From NCBI GenBank assembly GCA_036654375.1, contig JAVVSD010000019.1, forward strand, positions 1 to 18,520: a DNA stretch of 18,520 nucleotides. Direction: 5' to 3'. Positions 1 through 6,851 of the stretch are shown in pieces. Under the pieces are notes generated by a model that was given only the letters and a program-made list of their open reading frames with translations, was not told where the DNA came from and did no database searches. The translations under genes were made by a program, and so were the position numbers. Position 1 is the stretch's first letter. Every line of letters starts with the position of its first letter. The DNA is from RZYX01 sp036654375. GTDB lineage: Bacteria; Bacillota; Clostridia; Oscillospirales; Acutalibacteraceae.

Positions 1-324
1 TTATGTACGGTATTAATTATTAGTATTTGCTGTTTTTGTAAACATTTTTTTGTTGAATAAGTATTGTTTATTATTTAATTTTCTGACAATTACATATAAT
101 TTACATTATACTAATAATAGTAATATCTCTTTTTATATATTAAAATACTGAAAAAGGAAAATTTTGTATTTTTTACAATATAATAGAATAAATGAATTAA
201 TTATTTAGTTATTTATTCTAAATAATTGTAATTTATTTGATTGCAATTTTGCAAAATGGATAAATTTTTATTTAATACATTGTATATAATGCTAATTTTT
301 TATTGCATTCTAACATTATTATAT
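1..324. other. AT-rich intergenic region without a gene
   Basis: No credible coding sequence is seen on either strand. The stretch is very AT-rich. It holds two overlapping 10-bp inverted repeats (184-227), a 12-bp palindrome ATTTTGCAAAAT at 246-257, and a weak promoter-like pair, CTGACA (83-88) and TATACT (107-112) with an 18-bp spacer. The gene that precedes this region lies outside the window. Confidence 0.6.
184..227. repeat. Two overlapping perfect inverted repeats
   Basis: TAGAATAAAT at 184-193 is the exact reverse complement of 211-220. AATTATTTAG at 199-208 is the exact reverse complement of 218-227. The arms interleave, so in RNA or cruciform DNA the two hairpins exclude each other. 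Both are AT-rich, so chance is a real possibility. Confidence 0.5.
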
Positions 325-353
325 TTGACATTGGTAAATTTATTATGTATAAT
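325..353 (+). promoter_or_regulatory. Consensus sigma-A promoter
   Basis: TTGACA at 325-330 and TATAAT at 348-353 are separated by exactly 17 bp, a full match to the vegetative consensus. The -10 box ends 28 bp before the ATG at 382, leaving room for a short leader with the AAGGAGGG ribosome binding site at 368-375. Confidence 0.9.
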
Positions 354-381
354 TACTAACAAAATATAAGGAGGGAAATAT

Positions 382-1023
382 ATGTCTGAATATTCACAAA
401 GCGCATTAGAAATACTCAGAAATCCGCAAGCTACTTTACAATGGTACATAATCCCGTTTATTTTGATTTTGATTTATGCAATTGCAGACCAAACAAAAAG
501 AAAAAATTGGAATGTGTTACTTGGCGCAGCAGCACTTTGGGGAATGGATTTATTTAACGAAATCTGGAACTCAATAGTTTTCCACGCAACTGGTTTTGCA
601 CCTGTTTGGGGTACACCAATGGGACTTGGCGATACTTCACTTCTTATTCTTATTGGGTACAACATAGAAATTTCAATAATGTTTGCCTTTATGGGAATGG
701 CCGCTTGTTTAATGTTGCCTGATGATAAAAAGAAGAAAATATTTGGAGTAAACAATCGTGTAGTATTTGCACTTGCTAATACATTCTTGGCAGTTTGCGT
801 TGAGTGTTTCCTAAACTATGCAGGAGTTCTTACATGGGAATATGATTGGTGGAGCAGAAGTTGTCCATGGCTTGTTTTCCTTATTGGTTATCTTCCTTTC
901 TTTGCAATGGCATTTTTCGTACATGACTTGTCAACACGCAAAAAGCAGTTTATAGCAGTCGGCTCAATTATCGGACTTGATGCATTATTACTTATCATAT
1001 TCGGCAGTATTGGCTGGATGTAA
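382..1023 (+). CDS. Uncharacterised multi-pass membrane protein
   Basis: This is a 213-residue integral membrane protein of unknown function. Hydrophobic stretches at about residues 19-36, 46-66, 84-110, 126-146, 160-180 and 192-211 suggest six membrane segments. The segments are rich in aromatic residues, and polar residues (Asn, Glu, His, Trp) sit in or near helix 2 (LFNEIWN) and helix 3 (GYNIEI). There is no signal peptide, ATP-binding motif or known transporter signature. Charged KKKK clusters around 116-119 and RKK near 185-187 suggest cytoplasmic loops. The ATG is supported by AAGGAGGG six bases upstream. The gene stands alone, with a consensus promoter before it and a strong terminator after it, so it is likely expressed during growth as a single-gene unit. 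I do not recognise a characterised homologue. Confidence 0.9.
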   Translation: MSEYSQSALEILRNPQATLQWYIIPFILILIYAIADQTKRKNWNVLLGAAALWGMDLFNEIWNSIVFHATGFAPVWGTPMGLGDTSLLILIGYNIEISIMFAFMGMAACLMLPDDKKKKIFGVNNRVVFALANTFLAVCVECFLNYAGVLTWEYDWWSRSCPWLVFLIGYLPFFAMAFFVHDLSTRKKQFIAVGSIIGLDALLLIIFGSIGWM

Positions 1024-1038
1024 TTTTTGAATTATTAT

Positions 1039-1066
1039 AACTCCCGTCTTGTACGGGAGTTTTTTA
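1039..1066 (+). terminator. Rho-independent terminator
   Basis: AACTCCCGT (1039-1047) pairs perfectly with ACGGGAGTT (1053-1061) around a 5-nt loop, followed by a run of T. It begins 16 bp after the membrane-protein stop codon. Confidence 0.93.
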
Positions 1067-1107
1067 TATAATAATTAAAAATCTAATATAAATGCCTATT
1101 TGTTTTC

Positions 1108-1134
1108 ACCATTATTGAACTATCTCATAAACTA
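1108..1134 (+). promoter_or_regulatory. Possible sigma-K/sigma-E sporulation promoter
   Basis: CATAAACTA at 1126-1134 fits the CATAnnnTA -10 element of the mother-cell sigma factors. AC at 1108-1109 lies 16 bp upstream, where the short sigma-K -35 element is expected. No good sigma-A promoter is visible between the upstream terminator and the gene. The motif is short, so the call rests partly on the Cys-rich, coat-like gene that follows. Confidence 0.4.
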
Positions 1135-1181
1135 ATAATGAAGTTGTAGAAGATTTCAATAATATTACGGGAGGAAACGCT

Positions 1182-2021
1182 ATGGCGGAAAATAAGGGTT
1201 ACGGTTGTAACCAACAAATCAAAGAAGCCGTATGTATCGATACAAAAAGGATATATGATTCTTGTGCAGACAAAGATTGTATTTCGGACATACGAGTTTG
1301 CTTTACAAACTCATCACAGGAAGTTGTAAACGCAGCAAGCTCAATCAGATGCAAATGCTGTGAAGTTATACATTGCTTTATTGATGTTGATGAAGTTCCG
1401 TTTAATCGGGGATTTTATTCAGTAGACATAATATTCTTCTTCAAAATAGTTTTTGACACATATACCTGTGCAATCACACCACCTGTTCCTGTAGAAGGTT
1501 TAATTATCTACTCAAAGAAATGTGTGCTTTATGGTTGTGATGGTAGGGTAAAGACATTTTCATCAGAATTTTCACCTGACTATTTTGATGATTGCCCAGT
1601 ACCTAATGACAGAAATCCAATTGCAAAGGTACAATGTGTAGAGCCTATTTGTCTTGATGCTAAACTATGTCGTCCTTGTGATTGCTGTGATTCGAATTAT
1701 CACTTTAGTCATTTGTCAAGTATACCTGAATGTGTTTGTCGCGAGTTTTCAGGGTTATTTTCACAGACAAAATGTGATAAGGCAGTCAAAGTAACATTAG
1801 GATTGTTTTCAATTATTCAACTCGAAAGAGAAGTACAAATCATGATACCTTGTTATGAATATTGTATTCCAACAAAAGAATGTTGCTGTGACAAGGATGA
1901 CCCATGCGACTCATTTAAAAAGATAAAATTCCCGCTTGATGAATTTTTCCCATGTACTTCATGTGACGATGATGAGTGTCAAGGACCTGACTTCACCGGT
2001 TGCTGTGGTTGTGGAGGATAA
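1182..2021 (+). CDS. Cysteine-rich protein, possibly a spore coat component
   Basis: The product has 279 residues, 34 of them cysteine (about 12%). Cysteines come singly, as CC or CCC, and in a terminal cluster CCGCGG. The first ~100 residues (ICIDT-like start, FIDVDEVPFNRGFYSVDI) look like a beta-rich domain of a type I associate with uncharacterised clostridial proteins. There is no signal peptide or membrane segment, so the protein is probably cytoplasmic, as expected for coat proteins made in the mother cell. GGGAGG lies seven bases before the ATG. A sigma-K/E-like promoter precedes it. Such a Cys load suits disulfide cross-linking in a spore coat or exosporium, or metal binding. That role is inferred. 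The absence of regular CxxC/CxxH spacing argues against a simple zinc finger or ferredoxin. Confidence 0.85.
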   Translation: MAENKGYGCNQQIKEAVCIDTKRIYDSCADKDCISDIRVCFTNSSQEVVNAASSIRCKCCEVIHCFIDVDEVPFNRGFYSVDIIFFFKIVFDTYTCAITPPVPVEGLIIYSKKCVLYGCDGRVKTFSSEFSPDYFDDCPVPNDRNPIAKVQCVEPICLDAKLCRPCDCCDSNYHFSHLSSIPECVCREFSGLFSQTKCDKAVKVTLGLFSIIQLEREVQIMIPCYEYCIPTKECCCDKDDPCDSFKKIKFPLDEFFPCTSCDDDECQGPDFTGCCGCGG

Positions 2022-2070
2022 TTCAAAATCTCATACAGATTATGTAGGGGAATCAGGAGCTTAAATAAAA

Positions 2071-2102
2071 GAATGCCACTCTGCAAGAGCAGAGTGGCAT
2101 TC
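2071..2102 (-). terminator. Second hairpin terminator behind groEL
   Basis: A perfect 14-bp stem (2071-2084 with 2089-2102) has a 4-nt loop. Read on the minus strand it is followed by TTTTATTT; on the plus strand it is followed by A-rich sequence. It therefore serves as a back-up terminator for groEL, although its stable stem may also protect the 3' end of the convergent Cys-rich transcript. Confidence 0.75.
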
Positions 2103-2103
2103 T

Positions 2104-2146
2104 AAAAAAAAAGAGCAGATCAAAGCTTTTTTGCTTTGGTCTGCTC
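2104..2146 (-). terminator. Primary groEL terminator
   Basis: The stem 2113-2126 with 2133-2146 (14 pairs, one G-U) has a 6-nt loop. On the minus strand it is followed by nine T (A run at 2104-2112). It starts 18 bp past the groEL stop. Confidence 0.93.
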
Positions 2147-2164
2147 AAATTTATTTTGTTTGGA

Positions 2165-3808
2165 TTAATACATTCCGCCACCCTGTGCGGCGGCCATTGC
2201 AGCAGCTGCTGCTGCGTCACCAGCTGGGTCTGGTTTTTCGGTGACAAGTGATTCGGTTGTAAGAACCATTGCGGCAACAGAAGATGCATTTTGAAGAGCA
2301 GAACGAGTAACTTTAGTTGGGTCAATAATTCCTGCTTTATACATATCTGTGTATTGTTCAGTTGCGAAGTCAAAGCCATAGCAAAGCTTATCTGACTTCA
2401 AAATTTTATCAACAATTACTGAACCCTCAAGACCAGCATTAGCTGCAATCTGACGAACAGGCTCTTCAAGAGCTTTAATTAATATTTTAATACCAGTTTT
2501 AAGATCAACATCTTCAGTGCCTTCTAAAAGTGCTTCAACAGCTGGAAGAGAATTGAGAAGTGCAACACCGCCACCTGCAACTGTACCTTCTTCAACAGCT
2601 GCTTTTGTTGCTGCAAGTGCATCCTCAATACGAAGCTTCTTTTCCTTCATTTCAGTCTCTGTTGCTGCACCAACACGGATAACAGCAACACCACCTGAAA
2701 GCTTAGCAAGACGCTCCTGTAGCTTCTCACGGTCAAAATCAGAGGTACAGTTCTCAATTTGTGTTTTAATCTGTGAAATACGAGCAGAAATATTTGAAGA
2801 TTCTCCTGAACCGTTTACTATAATTGTATTTTCTTTTGAAACTTTAACCTGACGAGCACGACCGAGTTGGTTAATATCAGCTTCTTTAAGCTCAAGTCCA
2901 AGGTCAGATGTAATTACTTCACCACCGGTAAGAATAGCAATATCCTGAAGCATTTCCTTGCGTCTGTCACCAAAGCCAGGAGCTTTAACTGCAACACAAG
3001 TGAATGTTCCACGAAGTTTGTTGACAAGAAGCGTAGCAAGAGCTTCACCCTCAACATCTTCAGCAATAATTACAAGCTTTTTACCAGCCTGTAAAACTTT
3101 TTCAAGAACAGGAAGAATCTCCTGAATGTTTGAAATCTTTTTATCAGTTATAAGGATGTAAGCATCATCAATAACGGCTTCCATCTTGTCAGAATCAGTT
3201 GCCATGTAAGGTGAGATGTAGCCACGGTCAAACTGCATTCCTTCAACAACATCACAGTCAGTTTCAGCGGTTTTTGACTCCTCAACGGTGATAACACCAT
3301 CAGCAGAAACTTTTTCCATTGCATCTGCAATAAGCGTACCGACATAGTCATCGGCAGCGGAAACAGTTGCAACTCTTGCAATATCCTCGGAACTTGTTAC
3401 AGGTCTTGAGTTCTTTTTAATAGCCTCAATAGAAGTGTCAACGGCAATCTGGATACCTTTTCTTACTACCATTGGATTTGCACCAGCAGCAACATTCTTC
3501 ATGCCTTCGCGAACAAGTGCCTGAGCAAGGAGTGTTGCGGTTGTTGTACCATCACCTGCAATGTCATTTGTTTTGGTTGCAACTTCTTTAACAAGCTGAG
3601 CACCCATATTTTCAAATGAATCCTCAAGTTCAATTTCTTTTGCGATTGTAACACCATCATTTGTAATGAGAGGTGCACCATATTTTTTATCAAGAACAAC
3701 ATTTCGACCTTTTGGTCCAAGTGTTATTTTAACGGTGTTGCTGAGTTTATCAATACCGTTTTGCAATGCTTTACGAGCATCTTCGCCGTAAATGATTTGT
3801 TTTGCCAT
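2165..3808 (-). CDS. groL: Chaperonin GroEL (60 kDa, Hsp60)
   Basis: This is the ATP-driven cytoplasmic folding chaperone, forming double heptameric rings with GroES as lid. At 547 residues it has normal family length. The equatorial ATP site is visible as TLGPKGRNV (29-37), and as GDGTTT at 85-90 with the catalytic Asp at 86. AAVEEGTVAGGGVAL marks the return to the equatorial domain. The C-terminal tail ends in GGGMY, preceded by an Ala/Met-rich stretch in place of the classic GGM repeats. The ATG is preceded by GGAGG eight bases upstream. It is the second gene of groES-groEL, 33 bp after groES, and shares the CIRCE-controlled promoter. It is followed by two terminators. Confidence 0.99.
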   Translation of the reverse strand: MAKQIIYGEDARKALQNGIDKLSNTVKITLGPKGRNVVLDKKYGAPLITNDGVTIAKEIELEDSFENMGAQLVKEVATKTNDIAGDGTTTATLLAQALVREGMKNVAAGANPMVVRKGIQIAVDTSIEAIKKNSRPVTSSEDIARVATVSAADDYVGTLIADAMEKVSADGVITVEESKTAETDCDVVEGMQFDRGYISPYMATDSDKMEAVIDDAYILITDKKISNIQEILPVLEKVLQAGKKLVIIAEDVEGEALATLLVNKLRGTFTCVAVKAPGFGDRRKEMLQDIAILTGGEVITSDLGLELKEADINQLGRARQVKVSKENTIIVNGSGESSNISARISQIKTQIENCTSDFDREKLQERLAKLSGGVAVIRVGAATETEMKEKKLRIEDALAATKAAVEEGTVAGGGVALLNSLPAVEALLEGTEDVDLKTGIKILIKALEEPVRQIAANAGLEGSVIVDKILKSDKLCYGFDFATEQYTDMYKAGIIDPTKVTRSALQNASSVAAMVLTTESLVTEKPDPAGDAAAAAAMAAAQGGGMY

Positions 3809-3841
3809 AATATATTCCTCCTATTTATAAAAAATTATCGT

Positions 3842-4126
3842 TTATTCAACGATTGCAAGAATGTCACCTTGTTTTACTATTGTATAATCTTCCTTGTCAA
3901 TCTTTACTTCTGTGCCAGAATATTTTCCAATAATAACTCTGTCACCAACATTTACATACATATTAACTTCTTTTCCATCAACAAGTCCACCTGGTCCAAC
4001 AGCAATAATTTCTGCAATTTCAGGCTTTTCCTGTGCAGATGCAGCAAGAATAATTCCGCTTTTGGTTGTTTCCTCAGCTTCAATGGACTTTACTACAACA
4101 CGGTCTGCGAGTGGTTTGATTGTCAT
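3842..4126 (-). CDS. groS: Co-chaperonin GroES (10 kDa)
   Basis: The 94-residue protein is the heptameric lid that closes the GroEL folding chamber. The hallmark start IKPLADRVVV, the mobile loop region (EETTKSGIILA, about residues 18-28) and the GDRVIIGKYSGTEVK strand block near 61-75 are all present. AGGAGG lies eight bases before the ATG. It is the first gene of the heat-shock operon; CIRCE and the promoter lie directly upstream. Confidence 0.99.
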   Translation of the reverse strand: MTIKPLADRVVVKSIEAEETTKSGIILAASAQEKPEIAEIIAVGPGGLVDGKEVNMYVNVGDRVIIGKYSGTEVKIDKEDYTIVKQGDILAIVE

Positions 4127-4166
4127 CTAAAATTCCTCCTATAAAACAAATTGTATAAAAATTGAT

Positions 4167-4193
4167 TTAGCACTCTCCGATGTGGAGTGCTAA
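4167..4193. promoter_or_regulatory. CIRCE operator (HrcA binding site)
   Basis: TTAGCACTC (4167-4175), a 9-bp spacer and GAGTGCTAA (4185-4193) form a perfect copy of the CIRCE consensus. In Bacillota HrcA binds this site and represses groE under non-stress conditions. It sits just downstream of the -10 box, overlapping the expected transcription start. HrcA itself is not in the window. Confidence 0.98.
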
Positions 4194-4198
4194 TTGCT

Positions 4199-4227
4199 AT
4201 TGTAGTCAGTTGTACACTAAAAATCAA
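4199..4227 (-). promoter_or_regulatory. Sigma-A promoter of groES-groEL
   Basis: On the minus strand TTGATT (4222-4227) and TACAAT (4199-4204) are separated by 17 bp. The -10 box ends 5 bp before CIRCE, the normal arrangement for HrcA-repressed operons. Confidence 0.85.
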
Positions 4228-4264
4228 GTATTTTTTCGCAAAGTTTACAATTATGTAATATTTG

Positions 4265-4293
4265 TTGCAAACAAAATTATAATGAAGTATACT
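4265..4293 (+). promoter_or_regulatory. Sigma-A promoter of the ligase-like gene
   Basis: TTGCAA (4265-4270), a 17-bp spacer and TATACT (4288-4293) lie 35 bp before the ATG at 4329. The promoter is divergent from that of groES-groEL. Confidence 0.65.
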
Positions 4294-4328
4294 TATTGAG
4301 AATTTATTATGAATGAGGTAGTCATTTT

Positions 4329-5804
4329 ATGGATGTTAAAAGTGGGAATACTTTGCAAAAATTGAGATCGTTTCTAATGTCGGAATTATTTATGATATTA
4401 GTTTTTCTTGCAGCCGCAGTAGTTGTAGTTGCAAAAATTGAGATAGCTGGAATATTGGGATTTATTGTACTTATGGCTTTTTTACTTATCGTTTGCGATG
4501 ATGTTATTGTCACAACCTTGCCGTTTATGTTGGTTTGTTGTTTCGCAGCCAAATGTAAAGGCTCTTATAATACATTTGTAAGTCTATGGTGGGTTGTAAT
4601 CTTTATTGTGTTTGCCTTTGTTTTTCATTTTATATACTATAGAAATCAAAAGGATTATTCTCGCGGAAAAAGCTTTTGGTCAATACTTATTGTTTCCATT
4701 GTGGTAACGCTTGGCGGAGTTGGAATTATAACTGCTAAGGAGTATTTTGCAGGGGTTTCATTGCTTTATATTTTTGGACTTGGATTTGGCATTTTAGGGT
4801 CATATTGGTTAATGAACGCATCATTTAAACCAAGTGATAAGTATGACTTTAGTGACCGTTTTGCAAAAATAATGGTTTTAACAGCAGTTTTTGGATGCTT
4901 TATGATTTTACATCATTATATAATACATATGGACACATTTCTTGCAAATCCACGAATTCTTCAATTTCAGTGGCGTAACAATTTATCCACAATGATTATG
5001 CTGACAATGCCCTTTGCATTTTACTTGTCAGTAAAGAAAACTCCGTACTTTTTATTTGGCTTGTTTTGCTATATTTGCCTGTTGCTATCTGGCTCAAGAG
5101 GCGGAATGATGTTTGGCGGAATTGAACTTTTGATTTGCATAATTGTTTTGATTATAGTTGACAAAAAAAAGAGAAATTTTAACCTTAGTATTATTGGAAC
5201 AATGGTAATTTTGGGATTAGTTTTGGTGCCTGACCTTAAAGATTTGCTGGCAAAAACTCTGGAGCGATTTGCTTCATTTAAAGAAAACAAGATAAGACTT
5301 GGATTGTTTGAGAGAGCAATAGAAGATTTTAAATCCAATCCGTTGTTCGGAAGAGGACTTGGATACTTCGGAAACAGGGATATTCATAAGTCGGTAAAAG
5401 GAGCCCTTTGCTGGTATCATTCAACTCCGTTTCAGATAATAGGAAGTTTTGGAATTGCTGGAATTTTTGCTTATCTCTATCAATATTTCACAAGAATTAA
5501 GATATTTCTTTGTAACAGAAAAAGCTTCTTTAATATTTCAATTATAATTGCTTATTGTGGCGTTGAAATGATGTCACTCGTAAACCCTGGAGTCTTTTCT
5601 CCAGTTTATTTATTCATCGTTACAATGTTCTTTGTTATAATAGAAAAATGTAGCACACAAAAGGACATAGACGAGTATGCAAGAATAAGAGTAGGTGGAA
5701 TTGAAGAAGTTAAATCGGAGCTACAAGAAGAAATTAAATCGGAGCTTCCAGAAGAAAATAAAACTGAACTTTTTGAATCAGCAGATGAAAGTAATAAAAA
5801 ATAA
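4329..5804 (+). CDS. O-antigen ligase / Wzy-type membrane protein
   Basis: The 491-residue polytopic membrane protein has about ten to twelve hydrophobic segments and belongs by motif to the Wzy_C (O-antigen ligase/polymerase) family. The diagnostic region lies at about residues 322-385: FERAIEDFKSNPLFGRGLG, then a WYHSTPFQIIGSFGIAG stretch, where the family has its H(S/N)xxL-type extracellular motif. LSGSRGGM near 255 is another family hallmark. In a Gram-positive such proteins polymerise or transfer undecaprenyl-linked glycans at the outer face of the membrane; the substrate cannot be told. The cytoplasmic tail carries three tandem 8-residue repeats (461-484). The start has GAGG ten bases upstream. 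The gene has its own promoter and no glycan-synthesis neighbours, although a deacetylase converges on it. Confidence 0.85.
   Translation: MDVKSGNTLQKLRSFLMSELFMILVFLAAAVVVVAKIEIAGILGFIVLMAFLLIVCDDVIVTTLPFMLVCCFAAKCKGSYNTFVSLWWVVIFIVFAFVFHFIYYRNQKDYSRGKSFWSILIVSIVVTLGGVGIITAKEYFAGVSLLYIFGLGFGILGSYWLMNASFKPSDKYDFSDRFAKIMVLTAVFGCFMILHHYIIHMDTFLANPRILQFQWRNNLSTMIMLTMPFAFYLSVKKTPYFLFGLFCYICLLLSGSRGGMMFGGIELLICIIVLIIVDKKKRNFNLSIIGTMVILGLVLVPDLKDLLAKTLERFASFKENKIRLGLFERAIEDFKSNPLFGRGLGYFGNRDIHKSVKGALCWYHSTPFQIIGSFGIAGIFAYLYQYFTRIKIFLCNRKSFFNISIIIAYCGVEMMSLVNPGVFSPVYLFIVTMFFVIIEKCSTQKDIDEYARIRVGGIEEVKSELQEEIKSELPEENKTELFESADESNKK
5709..5780 (+). repeat. Three 24-bp in-frame tandem repeats
   Basis: Three 24-bp units encode VKSELQEE, IKSELPEE and NKTELFES at the C terminus of the ligase-like protein. 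Units 1 and 2 are nearly identical in DNA; unit 3 is diverged. The repeat is charged and probably extended or helical. Confidence 0.85.
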
Positions 5805-5821
5805 GATAAATATAGTCAGAC

Positions 5822-5856
5822 AAAAAATCCCACACACCAAAGTGCAGGGATTTTTT
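5822..5856. terminator. Bidirectional terminator
   Basis: AAAAAATCCC (5822-5831) pairs with GGGATTTTTT (5847-5856), with a further CAC/GTG pairing inside. A and T runs flank both sides, so it can stop transcription from the ligase-like gene (plus) and from the deacetylase (minus). Confidence 0.88.
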
Positions 5857-5898
5857 AATCTTATTCATTTTAAAGCAAACGAGTTGTTAATAATATTT

Positions 5899-6759
5899 TT
5901 ATTCAATAATATTTGCAAAAAATTGTTCGCTTGTTTTACCATGTGGTCTGTTAAACCTTCCAAGCTTCATAAGGTCTGTATTTTGATTAATAATATTAAC
6001 ACGACTTTCACAAGTAAGTGCAGCAGTAAAACCCATTTCTAATAAAATTTTTTTAGATAGCTCAGAATTACTTCCGTATGGATATGTAAATGTATTTGGC
6101 ATTACTCCAATTTTTTGGTACATTAAATCTTGCATTTTGCCTAAATCGCCGTTAAGTGCTTTTCTGTATTGATCCGCTGATTCACCATATTTTTTTTTGG
6201 TTGCAATTCTATCACCCGATTGCTTGTGCATATTATATGAATGGTTTTGAAACTCTATAGTTTTCGTTTTACTCAATTCTTCAACTTCACTCCAGTTCAT
6301 GTGAGAATAGCCGATATTATGATCTTCAACTTTTGTATATGTATCTGTATAAAATCCAACTATGGAAACAACAGCACACATATCATATTTTTTTAGTGCA
6401 GGGTAGGCGTAAACATATGTGCTTTCATAACCATCATCAAAGCTTATAATTATCGGCTTTTCTGGCAAAGGATCGCCTTTAAGCTGATGATTAATAAGTT
6501 GAGTCATATTAATTGTAGTATATCCTTTGTCTTTAATAAATTTAATATCGCTTTCAAATTGTTCTGGCGTAACAACATATGCGTTAAGACGCCCTTTATT
6601 TGAAGAAATATGATGGTACATTATTATTGGTAGTTTTATTCCTCTACTTTCTCTTGTAGAAGTCACAATAGCAGATGGAGCAAATAATAAAGCACTTGCC
6701 AATAAAAATAATACAAATACGGATAACACTATTTTTCTTGGAGTTAATTTAATAACCAA
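5899..6759 (-). CDS. Membrane-anchored polysaccharide deacetylase (NodB domain)
   Basis: The protein is a carbohydrate esterase family 4 enzyme that would remove acetyl groups from cell-wall or surface glycans outside the cell. After a basic N terminus there is one membrane segment (about residues 10-27). The core shows IIMYHHIS (about 45-52), SFDDGY (106-111, catalytic and metal-binding Asp), HSYNMH (173-178, the metal-binding HSxxxH) and TYPYG (225-229). The layout resembles IcaB/PdaB-like deacetylases. Start choice: a GTG at 6768 gives 289 residues, but it lies inside the sequence GAGGTGAT, which matches the 16S anti-SD. I prefer the TTG at 6759 (286 residues), ten bases after GAGG. A perfect hairpin covers this ribosome binding site. 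It converges with the ligase-like gene and diverges from the symporter. Confidence 0.88.
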   Translation of the reverse strand: MVIKLTPRKIVLSVFVLFLLASALLFAPSAIVTSTRESRGIKLPIIMYHHISSNKGRLNAYVVTPEQFESDIKFIKDKGYTTINMTQLINHQLKGDPLPEKPIIISFDDGYESTYVYAYPALKKYDMCAVVSIVGFYTDTYTKVEDHNIGYSHMNWSEVEELSKTKTIEFQNHSYNMHKQSGDRIATKKKYGESADQYRKALNGDLGKMQDLMYQKIGVMPNTFTYPYGSNSELSKKILLEMGFTAALTCESRVNIINQNTDLMKLGRFNRPHGKTSEQFFANIIE

Positions 6760-6765
6760 GGAAAT

Positions 6766-6791
6766 CACCTCTATATATAAATATAGAGGTG
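6766..6791 (-). promoter_or_regulatory. Hairpin enclosing the deacetylase ribosome binding site
   Basis: CACCTCTATAT (6766-6776) and ATATAGAGGTG (6781-6791) form a perfect 11-bp stem with a 4-nt loop. On the minus-strand mRNA the 3' arm contains GAGGTG, the presumed Shine-Dalgarno sequence, so translation would be blocked when it folds. As DNA it could instead be an operator for a dimeric regulator between two divergent genes. There is no U tract, so it is not a terminator. Confidence 0.6.
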
Positions 6792-6851
6792 GACGGCTAA
6801 ATATATTCAGATTTTTATTAAAATTAATATAGATTTACTTAGGAGGAAGAT

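Noticed and set aside
2053..2379. Minus-strand reading frame overlapping the groEL 3' end
   Set aside because: It is an out-of-frame shadow of groEL and crosses its terminators; no ribosome binding site.
4329..5804. RodA/FtsW-type glycosyltransferase instead of O-antigen ligase
   Set aside because: The FERAIEDFKSNPLFGRGLG and WYHSTP region fits the Wzy_C family; SEDS signatures are not seen.
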